DNA of 64,000 nucleotides, from assembly GCF_032854445.1 (NCBI RefSeq), contig NC_088302.1, positions 34,257,979-34,321,978 of the forward strand, in the 5' to 3' direction. The notes below the pieces were generated by a model. That model did not search any database. It was not told the DNA's origin and saw only the letters and a list, made by a program, of their open reading frames with translations. The translations under genes and the position numbers were made by a program. Positions 23,985 to 34,779 of the stretch are shown here, in pieces. This DNA is from Liolophura sinensis (taxonomy: Eukaryota > Mollusca > Polyplacophora > Chitonida > Chitonidae). Each line of letters starts with the position of its first letter. Positions within the stretch are counted from its first letter, which is position 1.

Positions 23985-24455
23985 TTATTTGAGATTTAAT
24001 TAAGGTTTACCAGATCGGTTTTGCCTCTTCGCCCACTGAGATCCGAACTGGAATCAACGATGGGCATCAGTCCATCTGGTAGCTGCTTAAAACTCACCTT
24101 GGGAGGAGACAGACACTAACAGTTACAACCTGGGTTACACCAGAAGAAGCCCGGAATACTAAGATGGTCCCTCTGTCCCCCGGGGCTACAGATAATAATG
24201 ATATACCCAATGCTCTGTTGTCCCTGGCCCTCATGTCTGATGTTAGGCGAGACGATAATCTCAATACTTACTGTAACTGGCAGAGAACTTCCAGGCAGTT
24301 CCAGATAAACCATTATCATATAAATAGATTTATCTAAGGATAGGCATGATTTAATATCTGGTTTTGTTCTCCAGAATAGCCCTTGTGGCCAGAACAAGGT
24401 CCAAATGGCTAAGTGGTGAACCATGGAGGTGAGAGAAACTTTGTTCTTACGGCTC
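23985..24455 (-). repeat. Interspersed repeat 'alpha', copy 3 (inverted)
   Basis: Reverse-complemented, this segment follows copies 1 and 2: 'gagccgtaagaacaaag', 'gccagggacaacagagcat', 'attatctgtagccccgg', 'ttttaagcagctaccagat', 'aaaccttaattaaatctc'. A 136-residue frame on the minus strand (24116-24526) crosses it, but the frame is closed in the other two copies and has no recognisable domain. Confidence 0.6.
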
Positions 24456-25274
24456 TTGGTATATCGATGAAGGAAGATACCCAGTAAAGTCTGTAGTATG
24501 CTATCTTTCCTCAGAGCAATATGCATTTACGAACATCCACTCTTTGACTATGTACAGAGATCACACACATGAAACATTATACATGTAGACACCAACGTTA
24601 CTCGTCCAAGACTAGATGTCATAAATAATGAATATGCTGTATTTAAGCGCGTGTCAAAATTCGTACATGACTTTACCTAGAAGCACACCGGCCACTCATC
24701 AAACAGTTACAAGTTCAAACCCTCCTCACGCCTGTTTTTGTAATGGTTCTTCGGTTTGTCAGGTATCCGTCGAAGAGTGATGATTTCTCAACTTACTCAA
24801 GAAATTTTGCCGTTACCGTTAGAGTTTTAATAGAAGCCGGTTTGAGCGAGATAAAGCACCGGCCTTTGTTAACAAGGCGGTTTGGGCGAGGTAAAGCACA
24901 GGCCTTTGTCAAGTTAACGACGAATTTTACAGTGACATACATGTATGTGCACCGTCTTGTTGACAGTGCTCTTAAACGAACACTGGACTTCGCTAACGGC
25001 CACATAAGCATTACTGACCACTTATTGACCTCAAGGCCGCACGAAATGAACAATGAACAGACTCCTTGTCGAGGGCAGGAGTGAACGGACACGTCGTCAC
25101 AAAGATTCGTCAGTGTAAAGCTCCAAACCTACTTTTAGAGTCGCGAGATAACAAGAAGAGTTTGTGAACTGATAACAAGGTATGTTTTGTCAAGCATGTT
25201 ATTAAAATCTTTTAATATACATTTAGTCGAATCCAGTTGTTATATACACATGCATATAAAACGACTTCCTCTTT
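24456..25274. other. Unassigned sequence with a chance frame pair
   Basis: A 113-residue plus-strand frame (24743-25084) and a 99-residue minus-strand frame (24793-25092) overlap fully. A short internal tandem duplication ('gcggtttg.gcgag.taaagcac') lies at about 24837-24915. No domain is recognised. Confidence 0.3.
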
Positions 25275-25668
25275 TCATTACTGCTTTACCGGCCCGGATA
25301 GCACAGTTGGTAGAGCGTCCGCTCCGGGACCGGTAGATCCAGGATCAATCCTTGGTCGAGTCACACCTAAGACTTTAAAAGAGGAAGTTGTAACTTCCTC
25401 GCTTGGCGTTCAGCATGAAGGGGATAGTGCAACGACTGGTTTACCCGTATCAGTATAATGGCTCGGGCGGGACGGCTTACTTGCCTTCGGTAAGTCGTCT
25501 CAGTGATGCAGCACTAAATAAAAGAGCGGTGGAAATCCGTCCTGCAACAAGGAGGCACATTACACGTGCATGCACCCTAATGATTCCTTCGTCGTCATAT
25601 GACTGAAAAATTGTTGAGTACGACGTTAAACCCCAAGCACTCACTCACTCACTCACTCATTACTGCTT
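25275..25668 (+). mobile_element. Full-length tRNA-derived SINE, family B, with target-site duplication
   Basis: The body at 25287-25656 starts with a tRNA-like head: box A-like 'tagcacagttggtagagcg' and box B-like 'ggatcaatccttgg'. A unique middle follows, then a conserved 3' part ('cgtcctgcaacaaggaggca', 'gattccttcgtcgtcatatg', 'gagtacgacgttaaacccca') and a (actc)n tail. Flanking 12-bp repeats 'tcattactgctt' lie at 25275-25286 and 25657-25668. The head is an RNA polymerase III internal promoter and not a functional tRNA gene, because the arms do not pair well. Two overlapping 70-residue frames are spurious. Confidence 0.9.
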
Positions 25669-27300
25669 ATTTTCTATAAGATTTTCCTTGCGGAACTTAC
25701 ATCTGTCATTAGTGTAAAAAGTCAACAAATGAAACGTAGAAAACTGTAGATCTGGGTTCTAATCTTGTATTAAGCCATACCTATAATTTTACTTGGTGCT
25801 CCCCGCTTGGTGTTTCGGCCTAAAAGGAATATGATCACGATGGATCAAGTTCATTGCATATGGTTATGCAAATGGCACATGTATAATGTCGGGCGTCGTG
25901 TATGGTGTTTTCGGCATGACGTTCTAGTGAGGCGGCATTATAACTATGTCACCATTGATGTCGGCTTGTAAAAACGGAGACAATGTTTTCATTTGACAGA
26001 GAAAAAAGCATACACAATGTTTGGGGAAAAATCAACAATGCAGCATTATGGTTGGTGAAAACTCTTGACAGGAAAAGACAAAAAAATACTGAAAGCGTGG
26101 CAGAAGCTTTACATACATCTTTGGATTAATTTTAATCATTAATCTTCATTAAACTCCACGTCACTGTAACATTTTAAGTGGTTACCTCCCTTACACACCA
26201 CGGCTGACACAAAGGAGCATTCAGCCAATCTTCACATACACAGTAATATGTGTAGCTGGAGAATAGCATAGATTGAACAAGGTCATGTTGACGTTACCAT
26301 GGACACACGCGCTACTCTTCCCTTGTAAACAAACGGGATCGAGATATTAGAGAGTCTAAAGACACGCAGAAGTGTTCAGGACTGTCATGTCATGCTTTGA
26401 GGACAACGAAAACACCCTTAAAGACGACACGTGGTCAGTTGGAAATAACGGAAATTTTTTATCAATAAATTAAGAAAACTACAAAGAACTCTTCACTTTG
26501 AATTCGTCACCTAGGTGTCAATACAGCCACCGTATATCGTACACCAAGAACATGCAGCCTGCATGTCTATAATTTGTTTCTTCTCCGCTTTTTTGTGAGG
26601 TTATTGTAAAAACATGCTCATTTGGCCAGTCCAGTCACAAAGCAGCGCTGCAAATCGTCCATGTTCTCATCAGGAAATAGGATATAGGTACGGTTAATGA
26701 TAGATCGTTTCCTGAAAACTTACAGTAGTCTGGTCAGTGGTGACCTAGAACATTGGAATATTTAATGTGGTTGAATAACTTGTACTTGAACTTTTTAGAA
26801 ACATTTGAGCTTTCAGTGTGTTCAATAAGTATATATCTACTTACAAGGAAAGCAAAGCAATGCATAGGAATTCTCAGTCAACAGTTGTCTTGGAGACTGT
26901 CGCTATTTGTATGGTGGGTTGATGGACATTGTAACCGTAGAAGATCTAGCCCATATTTCTGCTACTTGTACTTTGCCAGATATTATGTTCACTCTAGGGT
27001 TTAGGTGTCTAATTCTCACTCAGTTGATCCGACGGACTTTACGTCTTGACAAAGCGCCGTAGTTAAGCATTGCATGTGTCGCTCACTCAAGTGTCTTTAC
27101 GTTTCCCTGGAGAAACTTTATCTTGTGCCTGTGACTTGGGTGGTAAATACCGGAAAATCATAGTGTTCACCGCGAAAATTTTGTCTATATGCTTAAATAT
27201 AAAATTCATTTTATTACTATGAAACGGGTGTTCATTAACTAAGTCGTTACATTCACCCATGTGTTACATGTCAGTGTAGGCAATACAAAAAAACAGCCTC
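25669..27300. other. Unassigned AT-rich sequence
   Basis: No supported gene. The frame at 26753-27004 has no motif. Confidence 0.35.
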
Positions 27301-27309
27301 AACCTATTC

Positions 27310-27384
27310 TTCGTTATTTAACAGATGCCATGTATACACACACCTGAACATGAGTTCATGTGTGGCGTTTTAAATAACGCGCAA
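27310..27384. repeat. Imperfect hairpin
   Basis: 'cgttatttaa' and its complement 'ttaaataacg' enclose a second nested palindrome, 'cacacctgaacatg' with 'catgtgtgg'. It could fold as a ~75-nt stem-loop. No further identity. Confidence 0.5.
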
Positions 27385-27964
27385 TACCAAATGACCGGCG
27401 TTTAAGTATATGGTGAATTAAGCACTGTAAGTGTATTCATCTCCAAAATCCCATACACCCACCAACGAATTAATGCAAGGTTTGTCAACTTACCACGACT
27501 TAAGACTTAATAGTGTTTCCGCAAATCTACACAAAATTCAAGACAAACATCAAACATCGGGAAAATATTTGTCTAGATTTTTAGTCTCAGACAGGAAATC
27601 GCAGTTTTACCCGATCCATCATAAGTGGCCTATTGTTAACAAAGACGAATTCTCCGTCTTCCCACATCAAATATCCACTATCCAAGGACTATACTTTAAT
27701 CAATACTATATACAAACAGATTCAAGAAGTGTTTTTATCTTTATTTCCCAGAGTTTCATGGTCTATGGCCGTGAAAAATCTTATCTGTAACACCTGCCGA
27801 CGACAGAATAGTAGTTTTCGATTCTACAGTAACACAGAAAGGCATGCCTTGCCTTGAGAGTGGTCTATGTCTTTATAAATACACACAACTCGTGTGTTTT
27901 GAACAATCTGCTTTCTTCGTCTTGATGATTGACATCACTGTCAGAACCGTAGTAATTACGTAAT
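27385..27964. other. Unassigned sequence with a 119-residue chance frame
   Basis: The frame at 27431-27790 has an ATG and no internal repeats, but no recognisable domain, no codon bias and no splice context. It is the longest non-repeat frame in the region and I rate it as probably non-coding. Confidence 0.25.
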
Positions 27965-28038
27965 CCATCCACACAGAGAAATCCACACAGAGAAGTCCAT
28001 ACAGAGAAGTCCACACAGAGAAGTCCACACAGAGAAAT
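27965..28038. repeat. Minisatellite, 16-bp unit
   Basis: Four to five copies of 'tccacacagagaagtc' with single-base variants. Confidence 0.85.
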
Positions 28039-28652
28039 ATTGGTTTTATGATGGTTCACTACCGACTTGTATGCGTACATGTGTCCTAGTAGAGGCCAGG
28101 TGTTACATATCCTGTCAATCTAATTCTATATCCTTACTGTTATAACGATTAAGAGAGAGTTGCCAATCACACACAATTTCAAGACAATTTTCTAAATGGA
28201 ATAATAAACATTTGAAATCTGAGCTACCTTCAGTAACTTTGGAGAAATGCGATGCCAAACATATATAACATGATTTTCACAACTTGTGCTTTCGCACAAC
28301 GGCGCGAGAGTACAGCTAAATGTTATATACTAATGCAATGCTCAGTTAACTGAGTAAAATACACTGCAAAACATTTACCGCAATTGTCATAATCTATTGT
28401 TGAATCGATCGTTTTTGCACAACAACGCGCGAGTAGTCAAAGTCTGATCAGTGCCAATGACTAAGTAGGTTAAACCATCACAGTTTGGGAATCGATTTCG
28501 AACTACACATATGAAACCTACCTCAGTTGTATGTGAGGTGTTGGGTTTTCGTCATTATTGTTTAAATATTTTTTGACATGAATTCTTGCCACGGGCAAAT
28601 TAGACAAAGTTGCTAAGATTCAATTGATATATGAGAACATTGGAATATAAAT
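28039..28652. other. Unassigned sequence
   Basis: Nothing recognised. Confidence 0.35.
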
Positions 28653-29013
28653 GTATCCAGATAATTTTAATGTCAATACTGTTTTGCGTACATCTGCAGC
28701 ACCCCCAAATCTAAATCCGTGCAGGTTTTATATATCTTACAATGTATCCAGATAATTTTAATGTCAGTACTGTTTTGCGTACATCTGCAGCACCCCAAAT
28801 CTAAATCCGTGCAGGTTTTATATATCTTACAATGTATCCAGATAATTTTAATGTCAATACTGTTTTGCGTACATCTGCAGCACCCCAAATCTAAATCCGT
28901 GCAGGTTTTATATGTCTTACAATGTATCCAGATAATTTTAATGTCAATACTGTTTTGCGTACATCTGCAGCACCCCAAATCTAAATCCGTGCAGGTTTTA
29001 TATATCTTACAAT
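28653..29013. repeat. Tandem repeat, 90-bp unit, four copies
   Basis: Units begin at 28653, 28744, 28834 and 28924 (the first has one extra c). Each contains 'gtatccagataattttaatg', 'gcgtacatctgcagcacc' and 'aaatccgtgcaggttttat'. Copies differ by about one base each, so the array is recent. Because the period is 30 codons, open frames of about 100 residues persist on both strands (28719-29015 plus, 28673-28978 minus). These are artefacts of the period, not genes. Confidence 0.95.
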
Positions 29014-29690
29014 AGCACTTTGTTATACAGTGGAGAGGCCAACTGTCGGCTCATCGCCTCCACACGTTTATCTAAAGGATTGCCTTCGGAAATGACACAA
29101 TTTGCCCGACTGAACATCGGCTTCTCTTTGCCACAAACGTATATTTTGCTTTGGCGTGTATAACTCTGATTTTTTGCCAAAAAAAAATGATGCAGATCCC
29201 TGGAGGACGTCATGTAATGCCACAGGGTTTAGCTTCTGTTATCTCTGGATGACGGTACGCTTGTCACTGTGAGGTGATACATAGTTTTATCAGTCCCGAA
29301 TGACGTTCTATTAACACTAGGTCACTGCAACTTCTTCTCTACCCGGGGCAAAGGAGAATTTTTCAAAGTTTTGTACCATCACACTGAATACACAAACAAA
29401 GACCGCTCCTTTGTCAGGAATTACAGGCCGTCTAATTGCCATATTTTGGGCAAATGTTGTGTTCAGCACTGACAAGACAGACATAATCGTGTCAAGACGT
29501 GATCAAAACCGACACATCGCCTGGTATATCTAAATGTCCAGTAAAACAACTGAACAACTGTGAATCACGCTGGACGCTAACATTCTTGTAACGCACAACA
29601 CAAATTCCTTAGTAGAGGACGAATTCGTTTAAATTTTCAATATTGATCACTACCATAACCAAAGAAGCCAACTAAATACTTGCATATGTA
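29014..29690. other. Unassigned sequence
   Basis: No gene or repeat recognised; a minus-strand 68-residue frame has no motif. Confidence 0.35.
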
Positions 29691-29815
29691 TTGGTGTTTT
29701 ACGCCGTACTCAAGAGTGTTTTACTTTCATGACGGCGACAAGGACCATGGATGGATTTAATCGGACAAGGCCCGATGATACCAGCGACCATCTGCTGGCA
29801 TATCTTCCCATGCAC
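29691..29815 (-). mobile_element. SINE family A, diverged fragment
   Basis: 'attggtgttttacgccgtac' and 'tcaagagtgttttactttcatgacggcg' match the inverted 3' part of family A. The rest is recognisable only weakly ('cgaccatctgctggcatatcttcccatg'). Confidence 0.55.
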
Positions 29816-30239
29816 AACAAGAGAGTCGTGGACTGAATTGTTTTGCTGTACATTTGCAGGACATGCTTCATGATAGGCGATGACGTCATGTAGATAACCA
29901 TAAGAGAAATTATGTATGATTTATTACCTTGGATTATGCCCAGAGAGCAAGGTCAAATTCATCAAGAGAAGGATTTTATTACTTATTATGCAAACAAGCA
30001 ATAGATTAAGGAGTACTTTATTGTTAATCCCAAAATATCGCTAGGGATGTGGTATTGCATAAGAATATTCTTTTTCGATCTTACATTCAAGACTGCAAAC
30101 AGATTTGTTTGAAATGTATCAAATAATACCAGCGCAACATTGTAATGAGATCTGAGGGAAAGTACTTCATGGGTATTGATGATATGTTTTTGTATTAAAT
30201 AGCACTCTGTACAGGATGAATGAAACCTGTGTCATTGCT
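29816..30239. other. Unassigned sequence
   Basis: Nothing recognised. Confidence 0.35.
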
Positions 30240-30450
30240 GACGAATGACCCCACGTGAAATATACGGCCTCTTTTTAATTTAAGTCATTCAGGGTTTAAT
30301 TCTAACTGTTCATGTAAATGCTTAAATAGTAGCAAGTTACACATCCCCTAGCACCATGACTTAAGCAGAATTAGGTAAAAAAAAAACATAGCAATGGTTA
30401 ATTGCAATTTATTTTATATGTGACTGGTCTAGAATGAGTGAAAATGCTGT
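30240..30450 (+). repeat. Interspersed repeat 'beta', copy 2
   Basis: It aligns with 8680-9110: 'ttaagtcattcagggttta', 'aactgttcatgtaaat', 'agcaccatgacttaagcag', an A-run, then 'gactggtctagaat'. Confidence 0.5.
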
Positions 30451-30609
30451 TTTGTCATCACATTTAAAATACAATCACATTAAAACGGTCCAAAGGATCA
30501 GGCCTCGTGGAGGCTTAGTCTAACATCAGAAACATCATCAGTATGTTTAAAGACCTACAGCAGAGTGAATAAAACCGGAGCAGCGACGACAGCGTGATAC
30601 CTGGGTAAT

Positions 30610-30780
30610 GGTCACACGTAACCCATGAAATACAACCCCTTTTGTCGATTTACCTCAGTCAGGGTTTTATTCTAACTGTTCATGCAAATACATAAATAGT
30701 AGCAATGTATTGTTTGGCCTACTGCAAGAGAACAGGTCACTTAAGCAGGTGTGAATCATGCTTACTGAGCTGTTTGATTT
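30610..30780 (+). repeat. Interspersed repeat 'beta', copy 3 (partial)
   Basis: It shares 'tcagtcagggttttattcta', 'actgttcatgcaaat' and 'aaatagtagcaa' with copy 2, about 370 bp away, suggesting a local duplication. Confidence 0.5.
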
Positions 30781-30836
30781 TTAGGCTGTATGAAACGATG
30801 AAGTACTGGTGACATACTCAACAAAAATACCAACGC

Positions 30837-31140
30837 ACGAAACAATATTATATTTTTTCCTCTCAGTGTTAAATAACGTGACAGCAATTAAAGTAACTAT
30901 TATTTATCAATTGCGAGAGTGGTTGGTAATCACAGTTCATAGCACTCAGTACCGAGTGTGTCCATCGTTAGAAAACTCTGATTACCGACCACCCGCTGCC
31001 ATAGCTCCTGGGTTACTGCCCTAAAGTGTTCAAATCTGGTGGAAATTGAAGCCACAGCTGATAAATAATAGTTACTCTCATCGTTGAGTTAACACGTTAT
31101 TTAATACTGAGAGAAAACAATGTTAAATTGCTTTGTTCGT
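30837..31140. mobile_element. Foldback/MITE-like inverted repeat
   Basis: The outer arms pair ('ctctcagtgttaaataacgtg' against its inverted form near 31092-31113). 'agtaactattatttatca' at 30892-30909 pairs with its complement near 31061-31078. Inner arms 'ggttggtaatca' and 'tgattaccgacc' extend the stem. The whole ~300 bp could fold into one long imperfect hairpin. No transposase. The 71-residue frame at 30809-31024 is fortuitous. Confidence 0.75.
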
Positions 31141-31599
31141 TTATGACTTTGTTGATTAGAGATCCTGGCAAACGGAGAACATCTTTGTATGTTTACGGTT
31201 ATCATATGGCTTTTAACATTCAGTCAACGACGTCGCTACAGTATGAGGGGAAATCCTGCCGCCGGAGTGACAATTAGGGACGTGTCGCCCGTTACCAGGA
31301 TGTATGTGTGGGATTAGTTCCTGTTCGTGCAGTGTATAATACACTGGGGGTCCCTGATTTCATGGTACCCTTCCAATGGGATGCTTTGTACTTACATATA
31401 CGTTTATGAAGAAATACACATAATTCCCTGTGGTATCACTGTAGTCATAAAATATGGCTTACTGTCGTGAGTTTTATTACAATACTCGCAAACTAGTGTG
31501 AATGTGTATGAACAGGGATTCTATTCTTACCTATCTATTATTGTTCTCCTGTCACCTAAAGCCCGACACCAGTGGGGTCTTGCACCATGAAGAAGTGTA
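31141..31599. other. Unassigned sequence
   Basis: Nothing recognised. Confidence 0.35.
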
Positions 31600-32020
31600 G
31601 GACTACACCAAAAAGTAGTGTAACGTTATATCTTAAAGTATAATGCAGGGTTTAAAATGAAAAGTACACAAAGAGGGCCACACCGAAAAGTAGTGTTGGG
31701 CCAGACCGAAAAGTAGTATAAGGCTACGTCTAATAGGATAGTGTAGGGTTTAACCTGAAAAGTACACATACAGGGCCACACCGAAAAGTAATGTAAGGCT
31801 ACGTCTAAAAGGATAGTGTAGGGCTTAACCTGAAAAGTACACATACAGGGCCACACCGAAATGTAGTGTAGGGTTTAACCTGAAAAGGTCGGGTAGGACT
31901 ACACCAAAAAGCAGTGAAGGGTCACATCGAAAAGTAATGTAGAGCTACACCCAAAAGTAATGTAGGGCTACATGTACACGGAACGTAGTGTAGGTCCACA
32001 CCGAAAAGTAGCCTAGTGCT
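31600..32020. repeat. Degenerate tandem repeat, short unit with ~75-bp higher-order period
   Basis: Short units of the type 'gtagggcyacaccgaaaagtagt' alternate with 'taacctgaaaagtacacata'. The 75-bp block from about 31720 to 31794 is repeated nearly exactly at 31795-31868. The 75-bp period is a multiple of three, so a minus-strand frame (31626-31856) stays open by construction. Confidence 0.85.
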
Positions 32021-32310
32021 CTTACCTAACAGAGCTCTATATTTTATATATCTGCTTTCACAATATGCCTATATGGCGTTGACTTCCACTCGTTTGTCGT
32101 TCAAAACTGCTTTTCACCTAGGTTCACGAGAATATGTTTTATCTTTTTTAAACATTTCTTGAGAAATGATATTTGTTAGGACAAAAATTATGAAATGTAT
32201 AATTCACTATCAATTAAAGGCTGATGAAAATTCGAAGGGATATAAAGTTAACGGGATACAACAATTTGTCTACTTCAGGAAAATGTCATTATAATATGTC
32301 ATTAAAATAT

Positions 32311-32479
32311 TATTTATTTATTTGATTGGTGTTTTACACCGTACTCAAGCATATTTCACTTATATGACGGTGGCCAGCATTATGGTGGGAGGAAACCGGG
32401 CAGAGCCCGGGAGAAACCCACGACCGTCCGCAGGTTGCTGCAAGACCTTCCCACGTACGGCCGGAAAGGAACCCAGCAT
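32311..32479 (-). mobile_element. 5'-truncated SINE family A, well preserved
   Basis: It runs from the A/T-rich tail ('atttatttatttgattggtg') through 'gtgggaggaaaccgggcaga' and 'cccacgaccgtccgcagg' to 'cggaaaggaacccagcatg'. The tRNA head is missing. No clear target-site duplication. Confidence 0.85.
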
Positions 32480-32748
32480 GTCTGCCTTTGGTCTTATTAT
32501 TGTTATTATCCTTTATGCTTTGACGTAATGGTAGTTAGAGCTGTCTGACACGATGTGTCTGTTTTTAACCAGTGGCTGACTTGTAGAAACCCTTTATATG
32601 TAGCGGCTATGCTGGGAATCTTCAGTGCAGTGCATTCTGTATGTTTAACAATAGGTTTGCGCCGGGAATAAAGCGCATTGCGATGGACGTGAGGCGGGAA
32701 ATCCGAGTTTCCTTAGGTTTAAGGTTACACGCATTGATGTCCCTCGCC

Positions 32749-33038
32749 ATCTTCAACCTCGTGCCTTCGTTGTTCAGTTGGTTAGCGCACTAGCACAACG
32801 TAATGACCCAGGAGTCTCTCAGCAATGCTGCCGTTGTGAGTTCAAGTCCAGCTCATGTTGGCTTCCTCTCCGGCCGTACGTGGGAAGGTCTGGCAGCAAC
32901 CTGCGGATGGTCATGCGTTTGCCCCGGGCTCTGCCCGGTTTCCTCCCACCGTGAAATAATGGCCGCCGTGAAATAAGTGAAATATTCTTGAGTACGCCGT
33001 AAAACACCAGTCAAATAAATCAATCAATCTTCAACCTC
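32749..33038 (+). mobile_element. Full-length SINE family A with target-site duplication
   Basis: The body at 32761-33026 has the full structure: tRNA-like head with box A-like 'gttcagttggttagcgc' and box B-like 'gagttcaagtcc', the central domain ('cgtacgtgggaaggtctggc', 'cctgcggatggtcatg', 'cccggtttcctcccacc') and the 3' end 'gagtacgccgtaaaacacca' with a short A-rich tail. A 12-bp direct repeat 'atcttcaacctc' lies at 32749-32760 and 33027-33038. This copy is the reference for family A here. The arrangement (tRNA head, shared core, LINE-like tail) fits metazoan SINEs with a conserved central domain. I do not assign a named superfamily. Confidence 0.92.
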
Positions 33039-33825
33039 AAATATACATGACCCAAAATCTGATTTATTTTAATTAGGTACAAAAAGGCGGTGCAGATTTT
33101 CATAGTGTATCAACGACCTAAAATGCCTACCATCTAATCAGTGCGCCTTCACTACTCAGTTCAAATGGAAATCTTGAAATTAATAGCCCTAACTATGCGC
33201 GTGTAACCTTGAAACTTCAAAATGCACAATGTTACTACTTCTTTGCTTGACGCTCAGCTCAAAGACTGATCCGCTTGATGTCAGTAGTCTCTATAAAATT
33301 TCTTTATGTATACAGAATATAAAAACACTATACAATCTTTGCCAGGACAAAATTAACATGTGTAGCACGCTACAGATGCAAGTATAGTGCTACACACTTT
33401 AGACCCAAACCGCCAGCAAATTTTACTGTAAAATGCAGATGTCTTATTAGAGTATCACTGTACTTTCTTTCACATCACACCGCTTAACAATACGTCAACA
33501 TTCGCTAACAAGCCAGACATTCTGACAATACTAATCTGCGTATGGTCTCGTTTGTCTTGGTGTCTCAGATATAAAATATCCCCCGCAGCTACCGAGCAAT
33601 ATATTTATTGATCATTAGAGAGGACTAACCGTATTTAATGGTCGATTTCCAGTCCGTCTAAGTCAGTTATTGTACACTTGGCAAATTATAAACGTCTCCA
33701 AAGAGTATAAACTGTCTGGGTATTGTATCTGTCAGAACATTGGTAATTTTAATTGGGACAGCATACAACCTATTTGTAAAGAGCTCATCCGTGTATCCTG
33801 TGCCTGAAGCCCAAATTATGCATTC
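33039..33825. other. Unassigned sequence
   Basis: Nothing recognised. Confidence 0.35.
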
Positions 33826-34186
33826 TTTATTGTTGCCAGCATCTGGCCCTTTATTGTTGCCAGCGTGTGACCCTTTATTGTGGTCAGTGTTTGACCCTTT
33901 ATTGTTGTCATTGTGAGAGCCTTTACTGTTGCCAGTGTGACCCTTTATTGTTGCCAGTGTGTGACCCTTCAATGTTGCCAGTGTGTGACCCTTTATTCAT
34001 GTCAGTGTTTGACCCTTTATTGTTGCCAGCATGTGACCCTTTATTGTTGTCAGTATGACCCTTTATTGTTGTAAATGTGTGACTCTTTATTGTTGCTAGT
34101 GTGTGACCCTTCATTGTTGCAAGTGTGTGACCATTTATTGTTGCCAGTGTGTTACTCTTTATTGTTGCCAAAGCGTAACCCTTCAT
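33826..34186. repeat. Minisatellite, 24-bp unit
   Basis: About fifteen imperfect copies of 'gtgtgaccctttattgttgcca'-type units, some shortened. The period is eight codons, so frames of 60-100 residues stay open on both strands (33867-34058 plus; 33667-33972 and 33923-34186 minus). Their His/Thr/Asn/Lys-rich or Cys/Leu-rich repeats are artefacts. Confidence 0.93.
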
Positions 34187-34779
34187 AAAGCATATATTTC
34201 GTGCTTTGTTGCCCTTAGTTTAACGCATTTTATCTCTCCTAAACATACGTTGTCATGGCCCATCCATAGTCTTGTGACTTGTAAAACAACCATGGCTCGT
34301 TATCCGCGTGTTAAGATGGGTATTTGGAGATTTAACCTCTGGGTGTGAAATTTTAACACTAAACGGCCTCGTATTGACGCCTCACTAGATAGTGCGAGAT
34401 TAATTGTTCATCTATGTTTGCATTTTATGCATACATGTAGAGCTCCGTAAAGCATACACGTGGTTTGTTTAAAGTTTGCTGATTGGGCAGCTATTTTAGC
34501 CTTTGGGATTTTATTGAACCTTTGCCAATATTTATCAAATGTCTTAAGACTTTTTAAAGTCTTAAGTCAAACATTAAAACATAGCTACAGTTAAAATACT
34601 TCGCCCTTGAAAGTTTAAAATTGTACACTGATTTTTTACTGCCAAACAATGTACCACCCACAATTTGAGTCATATCATATTCTGAATTTGGCTTTTAAGA
34701 CCATTGCAATTGATGACTTAACACTTAAGTTGCTTGATAAATACGATGCTCTTTCTTAGGGGAAACTTCGGAGGTTGTG
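34187..34779. other. Unassigned AT-rich sequence
   Basis: Nothing recognised before the start of the duplicated-block region. Confidence 0.35.

Noticed and set aside
24116-24526. 136-residue minus-strand frame as a gene
   Set aside because: It overlaps repeat alpha copy 3, and the frame is closed in copies 1 and 2; no domain seen.
25287-25365. tRNA gene at the start of the family B SINE
   Set aside because: Box A and box B-like motifs are present but the arms do not pair into a cloverleaf, and it is continuous with the SINE body and inside its target-site duplications.
27431-27790. 119-residue plus-strand frame as a gene
   Set aside because: No recognisable domain, splice context or composition change; length is within chance for 64 kb of six-frame DNA.
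28673-29015. ~100-residue frames on both strands
   Set aside because: Produced by four copies of a 90-bp (30-codon) tandem repeat; opposite strands are equally open.
32761-32850. tRNA gene at the start of the family A SINE
   Set aside because: Same reasoning: tRNA-derived promoter of a SINE, with a diverged box A and no acceptor stem.
33667-34186. His/Thr/Asn-rich and Cys/Leu-rich repeat proteins
   Set aside because: They are translations of a 24-bp minisatellite in different frames and strands.
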